A DNA stretch of 64,000 bases, taken from the NCBI GenBank assembly GCA_015179025.1, contig WHUX01000188.1, forward strand, positions 39,105 through 103,104, written 5' to 3'. The notes under the pieces were generated by a model that was given only the letters and a program-made list of their open reading frames with translations, did not search any database and was not told where the DNA came from. Below are positions 23,837 to 34,134 of the stretch, piece after piece; position 1 is the stretch's first letter; each line of letters opens with the position of its first letter. Made by a program: the position numbers and the translations under genes. This stretch comes from Terfezia claveryi (lineage: Eukaryota; Ascomycota; Pezizomycetes; Pezizales; Pezizaceae).

Positions 23837-24490
23837 ATTCATGCTCGGGCTAGATTCTGTCCAATATGGTCCGGATGCTTGCTTCTAGATCCTCAGAGCG
23901 AGCTGAACGAGCTCTATAACTACCAAACAAACGAGCCTATATTGCTGCGAGTGAGCTTATATTGCCCCGAGCTTATATTGCTCCGTGCATTCAACTACCA
24001 CTGTATTATACTCTTGGAGCAGTGATTTGCTCCTAGAGCAGGATTTTCTTTAGCTATTCTTTTTAACCTGTGAACTAGGGAGCTAGCAAGCTATTCCGGA
24101 GTTCAGGTGTACATGGGGGGGGGGGGGGGGGTCATGAGCGCTAATACATAGGATATCAACTATCCACTTCTTGGAGCAGCGATTTGCTCCCGGAGCAAGA
24201 TTTTCTTTGGCTATCTGATTAACCTGTGAATTAGGGAGCTAGCAAGCTATTCCGGAGTTCAGGTGTACATTTATGATAGTTGGGGGGGGGGGCAAGAGGG
24301 GAGGTTAGAAGCGCCTAGACATAGGATATCAACTATACAGTGTTACAGTCTTGAAGCAGCGATTTGATCAGCAATTGGGCACAAGTGGATCTATTTCTAG
24401 AGGAATAGGGCAGTATGGGCTCGCTCGGGGCAGTATGGGCTTGCTGGGAGCAGTATAAGCTCGCTCGCAGCAGTATAGGCTTGTATAACT
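23837..24490. repeat. Inverted repeat enclosing a tandem duplication with G tracts
   Basis: The segment 23926-23985 (AGCTTATATTGCCCCGAGC type) is inverted at 24425-24487 (GCTCGGGGCAGTATGGGCT type). Between them a block of about 158 bp starting TTGGAGCAG(T/C)GATTTGCTCC is present twice (24013-24172 and 24173-24335), with a third partial start near 24350. The first copy has a run of 17 G (24115-24131), the second a run of 11 G. Confidence 0.8.
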
Positions 24491-26749
24491 TCGGTACGAA
24501 TTGCCACCCAGACTTAGCCACTTCCCCACCAAGGCTTACAACTTAAAAAATCCACCGCAACTCAAATACTTCTTCTCCTTTGGTTTCTCCAACCATATCA
24601 ATGAGCGGAAACCCTCTCCTCCACAAACGAGTTAGATAACCAAGTCTCTTTCCAAAATCGAAAAACCCCGACGAGATAATTACTCATTGCTGCTAATTAT
24701 GATGTGTTGGCTCGGCCATAGTTTTTATTTGTAATTATTAATTTTTTGTATGGGAGACCGGTTCGGAATAGTGCCTTGGCGCGTGGCACCAAAATCGCAT
24801 GTGTCGCTGTGTAGTTTTATGAGGTTTGTGCCAACCAGATAAACAACTCCAAATTAATTGTAAGCCGACGGAGGCCTTCTAGTATTGTATGAAGATTGTT
24901 TATGAGTGGCAACTTCATGCCTCGGATGAACAGATGTATCCAACAAATAAGAAATATATGTACGGAATCTACGGATGTGCGAGAGTCCTGGTATGTGCGA
25001 ACATATGTGTGGATGGGTGTATATCTGTATCAGGTCTATATGTATACATCTATATGTGCCAAAGCCGTGCTGTATGATGTTGGGTGATGAGTTGAGGAGT
25101 AGTGACATAACTTATGACGAAAGTGGCGGCACTCGCTTATTGACTTGCTCGTTTTACGTTAAGGATAGCAAACACACTCATATCTCAAATATATGCTTAA
25201 TTCAGACATCTCGAGCATGAGCTAATTCAGACGTCTGGAGCAAGCTAATGTAGACAATGTCTCTCGAGCATGCTAGCCATAAAGTTGCGGTGGATGACCT
25301 ACCTTAGTGGTTAAGGCAGATGGCCTGCCATATGGTTACGATGAAGGGGGGTGGTGGATAACCTACCTTAATGGTTAAGGGATCTGGGGATTCGCGGGTT
25401 TTACTGGGGGTTGAAAATTTCAATATTAAGCATTTAAAAATGGATTTAATACTAACACTGACATTTTACTTAGATGGTATGTCTGCAAGCTGCCTCACAA
25501 TGCACCTTCACCTCCGCTTATAATCCATAGCGCCACCTTATATCGAGCCTGCAACCACGGTCATATCGAGTCTCTATGCAACCTCATAACGAGCCTCCAA
25601 CAAGCCTTATATCGAGCATGCAGCCTGGTTCATACCGTGCGTCCAACCATACCTCCCATACCCCCCATATCCCCCCCCCCCCCACTATACCAGAGCGACC
25701 GCCTAATTATACTCCATAGGGCCTATACCACCGTATACCCTCCATACCGTCCATACCCACCATACCCCCCCCTCTATAGGCTCAGAACGACCGGCTAATT
25801 AAAAGCCTCGATCTTTTTTACTAGACCTAATGTGGTAGGAGATTATAATAGTTTCCTCTCGCAGGGACTTATTTTCCTCTGTTTCTAGAGTAGTCATCTG
25901 TTGAATTAACCTTGGATGTGACTGCGAAAAAGGTTGCTTCGAGGAAGCCACGAAGAAAGGTCAAGCCGGAAAGTGACCGACACCGGGACAATGCAACATA
26001 GATGCAAAAATTGAATGTTGAGCCGATTCACTGGAACCAGCAATTTGTGTTTGCGTTTCTAGCAAGCGGGCTAAAGCGACGCAAAGTATGGACATAGGCA
26101 GAGAGTGTTGATTTTTTATATGAGGAGCTCACGGTTGTTTTTGAGCTTGGTTTTTGATATGAAACGGTTTGGCAGAGGAGCACTTGAACGGTTTTAGTAT
26201 TGGGGATACTTAAATGATTTGGATATAAGGCAGCTATGTACTTTGTAGTTGTGGTTTGGTGGTCATTTTATTTCATACGATGCAATTGATTTACCTACGC
26301 ATTTGGGACTGATCTCAAAAATGTCTTTACTGATAGAACTGCGACTGGGTGAACTGGCCGCTCGCCTTCTTTAAAGCCAGCGTTCTGGCGTGCGGCCGCG
26401 TTACTTGTTTTTTAGGCCCGAGACTATAGCTTGGCGAACGTTATATTTTCTAATCAGGGTTCTGCCCACTGCTTACCTACTCTACCTACTTCTTAGAAGC
26501 CCCTCACCTCTCTCGTCCTCACTCCGCTCACCCCCTCACCCCGCCTCCCCCACACCTCTCACCCTATATCAACCGGCCCCCGTTGCCCCCGCTGAAAGTC
26601 AGTTTCATGAATAAGAGTGGGGATATTAAAGCTACGCTGAAAGTTTTGAGGACAAGGTCCTTTCCACCGTCAACTACTCCCCTTCTAGTTGGCATCGCCC
26701 CTCTCTAACTCTACTTTCCCCATTCGTCTACCCACACCGCTCATCCCCT
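24491..26749. other. Non-coding region with scattered simple repeats
   Basis: Positions 25197-25270 carry diverged units of the 23-bp minisatellite. Positions 25284-25390 have two copies of GTGGAT(G/A)ACCTACCTTA(G/A)TGGTTAAGG. Positions 25640-25790 are C-rich with repeated CCATACC and CGACCG(C/G)CTAATTA. Positions 26480-26700 are pyrimidine-rich. No gene is supported. Confidence 0.45.
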
Positions 26750-26805
26750 TAGTCTCGATCAGACCCTCGTACTCTACGATAACTACGAGGGTCTGATCGA
26801 GACTA
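26750..26805. other. Perfect 22-bp stem-loop
   Basis: The arm 26750-26771 and its exact reverse complement 26784-26805 enclose a 12-nt loop. The arm begins TAGTCTCGATCAGACC. It lies about 60-120 bases before the start of Crinkler-type gene A. It has no T-run and is not a bacterial-type terminator. Function unknown. Confidence 0.9.
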
Positions 26806-26863
26806 ATCCCCCTCTACATCGAACTCTGCTTTTGTGTCAACTTCAAGAATTTCTAATTTCCTT

Positions 26864-28367
26864 AAATTGCTCTGCATGGTCCATGACTCAAATTCGAGAC
26901 CTTTTCCGGTGGAGGTCAAGAAACAAGATTTGATTGGCGAGCTGAAAAAGACCATCAAACAAGGGGGCCAAGTCTCTTAGAAGATATTAATGCGGCGGAT
27001 CTCAAACTTTGGAGTTGCCATAAACCGACCAAGGAGGCTAGGGGTTCAAAATTAAATGATGAAGACATACTAGATGAAACCCAGGAAATTGGCTACTATT
27101 TCAAGGATACTCCTGAGAAGGGAGTAGTGCATATCCTTGTCATAGTTCCTGAGCCTTGTAAGTGAGACTCATTTCCTTCTTAAGTACGCATATTTGCTAA
27201 TGTACTGTCGTCGTTAAATGTAGATCGACCTGACAAGAGACAATGCTTCGAGAGGATCGGCAGGCCCCTTGAATATTCCACCATTCGGGAATTCTGCAAC
27301 CTTGCTATCCAACCCTTCCCCAACATTCATTGTCCAACTGCAGACCAGGTCGACATACTTCTGCAGACACCACTACAGGTACACCTGCCTTTTGCTCTTG
27401 ACATCGCGGATGAAATCTTGGTTGCCCATCCATATATCGCTCCTCTACACCCGGAAGCAAGCACGTCCTTGCAAGCTTTCACAGAAGATTCATATCACCA
27501 AGTATGGGACTCTTTAATTTGGGCTACCTTGGCTTTCTTTGCAGAGCGACTGCCAAGCCTGAACCTTGAGTGTAACAGAAATTCTACAGATAAATATAAT
27601 TCAGCGTCTAGGATCGCTGGGACCAGGCCTGATTTCCTCTGTTGGGTACGTGGAGCGCTAGCTTTACGAGGGGAGGAGAAAGCTGCCTCTATATCCGAGG
27701 CGCATAAAGATCTAAAAATCAAATTCGGCCAATGGAATGCAGTCTTCTATGGCCAATTGCCCTTTGTATTTGCCTATGTCCGGTGGCTGTCTCATTCAGT
27801 GAGTGTGTCGATGGTTATTTCAATATTATTATTTCAGTGGCTCACATTGCTTTACGTTTTGTCTCCTTATGCCTAATGGTCAGCCTCAACGCTTGACTAA
27901 CTGCATATTCGACGCCAAATTACCATCTGACCGCCTTGCTATCTTTCGGACCATTGTACTCTGTAAATATCCTTAGATGCTTGAGATCTTTTGAGCCGCT
28001 GTTCCCAAACGGTCCAATTGTATGACGAGATGAAGCGTCCGAATGGTGTCAAGGTTGGTCAAAAGTACATCACAGGAGATATACATGTTATAACTTCTTC
28101 ATTAGGTCATCATATATCCATCATATGTTGTTAAGAAAATTCCTATTGTTGACTTCACGGACGTAAGTTTTTTCGTCTCTTGACTGATTTGGATATTGAT
28201 GATTGGGTAGGCTTTACAAACTGGTTAAGAGAGATCTTCCAGCAAATCTAATCAACCTCGTCTCAGGACCAGAGTATAAGAGATATAATGTTATTTTACA
28301 ACTCGGCCCTGTTGGCTTTATCCCCCGCCCGAAGGAAATCACTGAACTCCCAGTAAGGGGACCATGA
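26864..28367 (+). pseudogene. Crinkler-type effector-like gene A, frameshifted and C-terminally truncated
   Basis: Exons run approximately 26864-27157, 27224-27798, a third beginning near 27838 and ending at 28053, 28106-28162 and 28211-28367. Exon 1 encodes a Crinkler header (ubiquitin-like) with FPVEVKKQDLIGELKKTI and, in another frame, LEDINAADLKLW; the frame changes near a G5 run at 26964-26970. Exon 2 encodes a region ending in RPDFLCW and LRGEEK, which resemble the PD and (D/E)XK motifs of restriction-endonuclease-fold domains in this family. The last exons match the kinase N-lobe of gene B (YPSYVVKKIPI, then LQLGPVGF). Homology stops before the HRD loop. No clear start ATG precedes the header (the first is at 26876), so it is judged non-functional. 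Confidence 0.75.
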
Positions 28368-28576
28368 TGAGCCACCCGAAACCGGGGTAGATTCAGGACG
28401 AGCCAAGTCAATCTGCGAGGTCCAGCGCGCAGAAATGAAAGAATAAAATCAAACGCCAATACATACACACAAACAACAGAAATCAATAACTCAAAAACTC
28501 GAGAGAAGCAGGACCCCTATGCTGTCATTAACCGGCCTGTGCCAGATGACCCCTAGTTCTGACAGTCTATCCTAAC

Positions 28577-28981
28577 TTAAGTATACTGATATTTTTTTGG
28601 GGGAAAATCTATACGTCTATAAACCCTAAGGCTATGAGACGAAGTATACTGATTAGAATGCTTGGTACAGAACTGAAGAAGCACCTCGAACCTCTGGTAG
28701 AAACATTTGGGGAACGAATTGTTCTCCCAGAGGCTGGGGTCCTTTAGAAGCAAGGTCTTCATTCGGCCTAACTCACTACGGGGAGGTGCTTCCTGATTTG
28801 CCTCATCACCCCCTCGAGGCCGTTTATCTGCCATAGCCACCAGGTATAATTTATCTTCTTCCGTCAAACTATCTACATATGTGTTCATTTTTCCCCTCCG
28901 AGCATGATCAACCTCCTTCGTTATAATTTCCACCAACTTCGTGGACATAGTAATTATTCCTGCAGGGTCGGTATCATTCAT
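28577..28981 (-). CDS. Hypothetical protein fragment, possibly cut by element D
   Basis: A 134-codon minus-strand frame starts with MNDTDPAGIITMSTKLVEI and has a charged middle (SLTEEDKLYLVAMADKRPRGGDEANQE). The frame is also open upstream of this ATG (YVEQFSDEDLGL) up to the terminus of transposon D at 29019, so the original gene may have begun further right and been truncated by the insertion. I do not recognise the family. The final residues (PPKKYQYT) may not be original. Confidence 0.45.
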   Translation of the reverse strand: MNDTDPAGIITMSTKLVEIITKEVDHARRGKMNTYVDSLTEEDKLYLVAMADKRPRGGDEANQEAPPRSELGRMKTLLLKDPSLWENNSFPKCFYQRFEVLLQFCTKHSNQYTSSHSLRVYRRIDFPPKKYQYT

Positions 28982-29018
28982 TAGCCCTAGATCCTCATCC
29001 GAAAACTGCTCAACATAG

Positions 29019-29880
29019 CATCAGCAAAAAAAATTCTGCGTCATGACGCAGCAACCTTTTTCGATGCGCCCGGTGCATCACCAAATTCTTGCTGCCTCTC
29101 GCGCGTCCCATGCGCGTCCTCAAAATATGTGGCCTGCACTCCGTGCACCACAAAATTCTAACTGCCTTCCGCGCGTCCCATGCGCGCCCTCACAGTACGT
29201 GGTCTGCACCCCATGCATATCTCTCTATTTCTCTCTATAAGCTACGAAAGCTCACATTACTCTATACAAGCCGCGAAAGCATGGTTTTCATGCATATCGA
29301 GACCGCGAAAGCATGGTTTTCATACATATAGATAGACTGCGAAAGCATGGTTTTCATACATATTCAGAGACCGCGAAAGCATGGGTTTCATACATTTTAA
29401 GAGACCGCGAAAGCATGGTTTTCATACATATTCAGAGACCGCGAAAGCATGGGTTTCATACATATTCAGAGACCGCGAAAGCATTGGTTTTCATACATAC
29501 ACTACATCCGGCCATTCCCCCCTCCATACTAGTCTTTCCAAATAGCTGGAGGAGCTCAATTCCACGCCTTCTACAATTCTCAGACAGCGTGCTTGAGCTG
29601 CGTGATGCAAGGTGCTGGTTCTAAGATAGCGCAAGCGGGTTCCAACAGCAGGAGCGCGTTCCAACATTAGGGGGCTGGCGGATCCCCTACTTTCAAGGTG
29701 TGGCCGCCTGGGACTTAAAGATATTTTTCTTTCATCCCTCCCCAAGGCCACACGCTCTGGTTTATATGTGTTATTCGCACATCCTCCGGAGGTTGTTTGC
29801 TCGCTCATTTCTAGGGTCCTTTGCATGCGAATTTTTTTTTGGGACTCGCTCATAAAGAGCCCTTAAGTCCTTTCCCAGAC
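29019..29880. mobile_element. CATCAG-family element D, partial, related to element C in inverted orientation
   Basis: It begins CATCAGCAAAAAAAATTCTG, then TGCGTCATGACGCAG, like the inverted right end of element C (33383). A 34-bp minisatellite (29268-29500) and a segment near 29687-29735 (CAAGGTGTGGCCGCC..GGGACTTA) both recur inverted in element C. No right terminus with CTGATG was found, so the far end is approximate and the copy appears truncated. Confidence 0.65.
29268..29500. repeat. 34-bp minisatellite inside element D
   Basis: About seven units of GACCGCGAAAGCATGGTTTT plus CATACATATTCAGA-like sequence. The same unit, inverted, occurs at 33035-33235. Confidence 0.88.
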
Positions 29881-29910
29881 CACAATCATTTTCGGTACCC
29901 CAAACGCACC

Positions 29911-30144
29911 ATGTCCACTTCCGTGAAAAAGCAAGTTGCACAAGACCCAATGTCAACCTCCATCAGATTTCGCAAGCGGTGACTAGGCTTGTTTAAGAAA
30001 GCATTCGAGCTTGGACACTTCTGTCATGCCGATATATATTTACTGGTTCGCAGAGATGGGAAGTGCTACGTGTACAAATCCGTAGAGGCGGCCGCAGCCT
30101 CATGGCCGCCTCTACTAGGAAGTTTGGTCGGTTCTCTGGCTTGA
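29911..30144 (+). pseudogene. MADS-box (SRF-type) protein relic with in-frame TGA
   Basis: From an ATG at 29911 the frame reads through RFRKR, then TGA (29980-29982), then LGLFKKAFELGHFCHADIYL followed by LVRRDGKCYVYKS. This is the MADS-box signature: basic residues, GLFKKA.ELG..C.AD, then a beta strand with GK..Y.S. The TGA replaces the Arg or Lys of the RKRR.GLFKKA motif and fits a CGA-to-TGA change. MADS proteins are DNA-binding transcription factors; fungal genomes also carry many short divergent ones. The frame runs on to a stop at 30142-30144. Exons near 30410-30718 could be its C-terminal part, but the link is unproved. Confidence 0.7.
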
Positions 30145-30409
30145 GATATGGTGTCCTCATATTAATGTTCACCAGAAAGCCCACGTTACACAAGTTGGTC
30201 CGAAGGATTATGAACCAGGAGTACCATTGGTTAGGAAAGATTGTGAAAGGTCTTTGCATTGAGCTACAAGTCATGTAAATGTTCTGGTCCGTTCCGGGAT
30301 TGCCCGATCCATACCGGTATGGACTGGGCCGTTGCGAGATTGTCGGGCCGTTACGGGATTAGAGATGAGTTACAGGTGATATCTTTTAACATATATGTAG
30401 GCATAGAAT

Positions 30410-30718
30410 GCCCAGGCTTCTGAATACTGGATGACTGATAAGGCGGATATTCGGTCGAACGCTCGGATGCAGCTGAGCTTTATGATGGCCTATGGTTTTG
30501 GAGGCGTAATGCCCCAGGTTAGTACATACACTTTACAGTTACTAATTGATACTTTATAGTTGTTCTTCTATTACCATATCAATCAGGAGATCAACATCAA
30601 AGTTGATGCCAGCAACCAGGAGCTCAAGGCCTCTTTCGATGAAAAGCTCAAGCTGAACGTGGATCTCCTAACGGTGCAATTGTCTGAGATCAAAGCAATT
30701 CTCCGAGAGCAGGGCTGA
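30410..30718 (+). CDS. Two-exon C-terminal coding segment, hypothetical
   Basis: Exon 30410-30517 (SEYWMTDKADIRSNARMQL) joins exon 30587-30718 (EINIKVDASNQELKASFDEK, ending ILREQG and TGA) through a 69-nt intron (GTTAGT..TCAG). The second exon is helical and charged, like a coiled coil. The first exon has no start codon in this frame and an upstream TAG, so it needs an upstream exon or is a fragment. It might be the tail of the MADS-like gene 0.27 kb upstream. Confidence 0.45.
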
Positions 30719-30830
30719 ATTTTTTTTCTTTTTTCTTTTTTCTTTTTGCTTTTCTTTTTTTAATATATTTTTTTTGCTGTTCTTTTTTTTGCTTTTCCAT
30801 TTTTTTTTCTTTCTCTTTTGCATATCATAA
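30719..30830. repeat. T-rich pyrimidine tract
   Basis: A run of T with interspersed C and G (TTTTTTCTTTT units) directly follows the TGA at 30716-30718. Confidence 0.85.
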
Positions 30831-30917
30831 TTAATTAGGAACTGAAAGGATTAACCACAGGTGTCTTACCGTACTTGAGCTCTGTGTTGCCATGTTGCCA
30901 ACTTGTCATACCGGGAA

Positions 30918-31101
30918 AACTGGTGAATAACAGTCCTTGTCAATATTTTTTGATCTTCCCTTTTATGGTAGCAGCGTTACTACATGTGGGAAGATAGGCA
31001 AGCTTGGCTACAATTGTGACTTATTCTACCGTTGTTGCGACTGGTTCTAAGTAACTACTACTGTATGATTCACTTTTCGACAAGGACTGTTATTCACCAG
31101 T
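30918..31101. mobile_element. Small foldback/MITE-like element with 23-bp perfect inverted ends
   Basis: ACTGGTGAATAACAGTCCTT(GTC) at 30918-30940 is exactly inverted at 31079-31101, giving a 184-bp unit. No coding capacity. Target duplication is not evident. Confidence 0.7.
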
Positions 31102-31677
31102 GGCTTGCAGTGATGCTACCCTCGATATTCTGACAGATACAGCTAGGTGGCAAAAAGAATTGAACTGCCTTAGGTTTTCATAGCTAGTGTGTGTTAGAAC
31201 ATTCTATCTTCCACAACGCCTTTCTTATACAAATAGCAAATCCGTCCCGGCCTTGCACAGCGTCTTGTTGGAGAATACTTAACATTATTACTTTCTTGTC
31301 CGCAAGATTCTACGGTATTTCTTTTGATACGTCGCCTATGTTATCTCCGATGTTCTTTGACCAAATGTTGGTACAAAATAACCTTCATATTGGATAAGTC
31401 CCTATTTAGTAATTATAACGTCTCTATGACCGCTGTGGTGTTGTGGTAAATCCCTGTTGCCATCCGTGGCATTGAACAATTTAATCCCTTAACGGCCTGG
31501 TCCGTTGCGATATCCAGTCCATACCGGTATGGACTGAATCCTGGAACGGACCAGAACATAAATATGTTAAAGCCACCAACTCTTGAGTAGCTAGGACGGG
31601 GCACTAGATAATTGCCATGTGGTATTGGAATTTCTGAGGGTTATAGAGTTTATTTTTAGTAATTCAAAACCAAATTC

Positions 31678-31871
31678 AAACCCGTGTGGATTACCGGAAT
31701 GTCCACATGGGTTGGGATAACCTTATGGAGAAAATTTATACCCACACGGGTTGGGTGCCCCTACGGACACAGTCTATATCCACATGGACACAGTTATCTT
31801 CGCACGGACAGAGTTTATGTCCACACGGGTTACGTTGCCCGTGTGGAAACAAATCATGTCCACACGGGCTC
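31678..31871. repeat. GTCCACACGGGTT imperfect repeats
   Basis: About eight occurrences of TCCACA(C/T)GGG(T/A) or its complement at spacings of 18-35 bp. Short open frames through the block are by-products of the repetition. Confidence 0.75.
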
Positions 31872-32454
31872 TTGGTAGTTATGATTTCCATTGGCAGCAC
31901 CCCAACTCATCAACACTTCAGCCCTTCTTACAGCGTCAAACACAATGGACCCTAACACCCATACCCCGTACAGAGTTTACAACGAGGTCTTCCTGTTGTA
32001 AAAGAACTACACCTATTTAGCCATGCTAGGTGTCGGTAGACATCAGCAAAAATAATATCTGCGTCAGGTGCGTCAGAAGCACCTGACGCTCCGACGCAGA
32101 CTGGCGAATCTGAAGCCAACTTTAACATTTTCCTACGTCCGACGCAAATTGGGCTTTCTGGACGCAACTTATTTCCTACTATATATCCTAACGCACACCC
32201 AACTTATCTCACTTAACCAACGTATACACATCTTAATTGACTCAACCAACACAACTCATTTGAAGCCATATTCTCAGATTCATATCCACCTCAACCCCCA
32301 CCCTCTGCGCAGTCAACATCGCATTCTAAATTCCGACGTGAATAGTCTGCTAGCTTAGCCGCGCCCGCGCTACCGCGCTTGTGCTTGTACTTTGCCTGCA
32401 TATTATGCATTTTGAAATAATCCATTTTATTCTTGAGAATCTACTAATGCTACA

Positions 32455-32740
32455 CTAACACATACTGCACTCCAACATCTCCGTCCCCTTATTCGCCTGT
32501 ATATCCGGGTCCATATGAGCCTGCAATACCGGGTCCTTATTCGCCTGGATCGCCGGGTCCGTATTATTCGCCTGGACCGCCGGGTCGATATGAGCCTCCA
32601 ATACCGGGTCCTTATTAGCCTGTATATTCGCGTCCATATCATCCTGCAATTGGGGTTCCTTAATTGCCTGGATATCCGCGTCTATGCGAGCCTGCAATTG
32701 GGGGTCCTTACTTGCCTGATATCCGCGTCCATATGAGCTC
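32455..32740 (-). repeat. 30-bp coding-compatible minisatellite in element C
   Basis: The period of 30 nt keeps one minus-strand frame open (32455-32697), giving repeats such as DIQANKDPVLQAHMDP. Upstream the repetition continues after a frame change. It is unclear whether a protein is made; the array may be structural only. Confidence 0.6.
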
Positions 32741-33034
32741 GGTAGCGTAAAGAAGCATAGAAATCAGTCCGCGTAGTCTTGGGTGCAATAAACAGGAGAA
32801 TATCTCTAAGTCCCAGCCGGCCACACCTTGGAAATAGGGAAGAGACACTTCGTGCTGCCCGCCCCCTGAGGTCGGATCCAGCTACCCAACTGACTGACGC
32901 TGTCTCAGAACCTCTCTTACCTGCAACCACTCCTGCTTTCTTGCATGGTGTCGGTTGGAGCTCCAGCTGCTCCTGGCAAAATCTAGGACCAAAGAAGAAA
33001 TAGCTGTGTGTGGGAAGGTAAGGGTGACCTCTCT

Positions 33035-33235
33035 ATATGTATGGAAACCATGCATTCGCAGGCTGTTCATATATATGGAAACGATGCTTTCGCGAGCTCT
33101 CAATATGCATGAAAACCATGCTTCCGCGGGCTCTCAATATGTATGAAAACCATGCTTCCGCGAGCTCTCAATATGCTTGAAAACCATGCTGAAAACCATG
33201 CTCCCGTGAGCTCTCAATATGTATGAAAACCATGT
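33035..33235. repeat. 34-bp minisatellite inside element C
   Basis: Units of TATGAAAACCATGCTTCCGC with GAGCTCTCAATATG-like sequence; inverted relative to the array at 29268-29500. Confidence 0.88.
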
Positions 33236-33529
33236 AGATGGGAGCCCAGATAGACGGGTCGGGACGCGACGTGACGCAGGCACACACATGGTGGTACGGA
33301 GGTGGATGCTACGTGACGCAGACTGAGGCAGATGAAGCGCCTGACGTGGGGGAAGTTCCTGACGCAGATTTTTTTTGCTGATGGACGCAGAGGAAGTGCA
33401 GAGAATACGAGACCTAGGAGGCAAATGACAGTATGACTGCAATTTGAATTTCCTGAGGCCTGTCAGTGATGGCTGGAGGGGCTGTAGAGACTGGTGGTTC
33501 AAGGAGGAGGGAATGACTGTACAATAATA

Positions 33530-34079
33530 GGGGTGGTCACTTCTTAATTGCAATTACGAAGCGCCTTGGCAGCCCTGAACTAAGCCTAAACTGTAAAAAA
33601 CTGCAATTAACAAGTGACCACCCCATATCACAATTCTAATTACCACCAGTTTTCCTCAATACCTCGAACAACCCAACGTGGTCTTTTACTAAGAAGCATC
33701 ATACACATCCATCATACACATCACCGAGCTACTGATACTCAGTACTAAGGATGAAATATCTTTAGATTCCGAGTCTATGATATTAGGAATTATCTATGAT
33801 CTTCTTGAGCTATTGGAGGCGTATGTCGGGTTGGAGCGGTTGGCGAGATTTGTCGCGTTGGTGGGGTTGGCGAGATTTGTCGCGTTGGAGATAAATGGAC
33901 GTTGGGGATCTTGCGATGTCGGAGATAGATCTCTGAATTTTGTGGTGTTTGTATATGATGATGTTGGTTTGCCGATGACTAAGGAGCGTAATTGTAATTG
34001 CAATTGCAATTACGAGCCTGGCCAATCAGAGTGTGCGCCAAGTTGCCAAGGCGCTTCGTAATTGAGAAGTGACCACCCC
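33530..34079. mobile_element. TA-flanked MITE, Tc1/mariner-like
   Basis: The left end GGGGTGGTCACTTCTTAATT and the right end AATTGAGAAGTGACCACCCC are inverted, continued inward by the shared block ACGAAGCGCCTTGGCA. TA flanks both sides (33528-33529 and 34080-34081), the duplication typical of Tc1/mariner. A shorter internal inverted copy of the same end occurs near 33604-33625. Length 550 bp, no transposase. Confidence 0.85.
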
Positions 34080-34134
34080 TAATATATAGTTTTTGATCCT
34101 GAGGGCCTGGCTGAAAAACAAAACCAAGCCGTTC

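Larger units (their letters stand above)
30278..31561. repeat. Inverted pair of quasi-palindromic repeats
   Basis: TGTTCTGGTCCGTTCC with CCATACCGGTATGG at 30279-30332 recurs inverted at 31505-31560. Each copy contains the palindrome TCCATACCGGTATGGA. They could be the ends of a transposon of about 1.28 kb that would include the segment 30410-30718, or two independent repeats. No target duplication is clear. Confidence 0.55.
32041..33383. mobile_element. CATCAG-family element C, 1.34 kb, 2-bp target duplication GA
   Basis: It starts CATCAGCAAAAATAATATC then TGCGTCAGG and ends CCTGACGCAGATTTTTTTTG then CTGATG, an inverted terminal pair. It is flanked by GA on both sides. The subterminal TGCGTCAGG/CCTGACGCA motifs are repeated inside the left end. 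The interior holds a 30-bp minisatellite (32485-32740) and a 34-bp minisatellite (33035-33235). No transposase is recognised, so it is probably non-autonomous. Confidence 0.85.

Noticed and set aside
25284..25390. Two segments with TAGTGGTTAAGG, like a tRNA A box
   Set aside because: No full cloverleaf, no acceptable B box at the right distance and no acceptor pairing; at most a remote tRNA-derived repeat.
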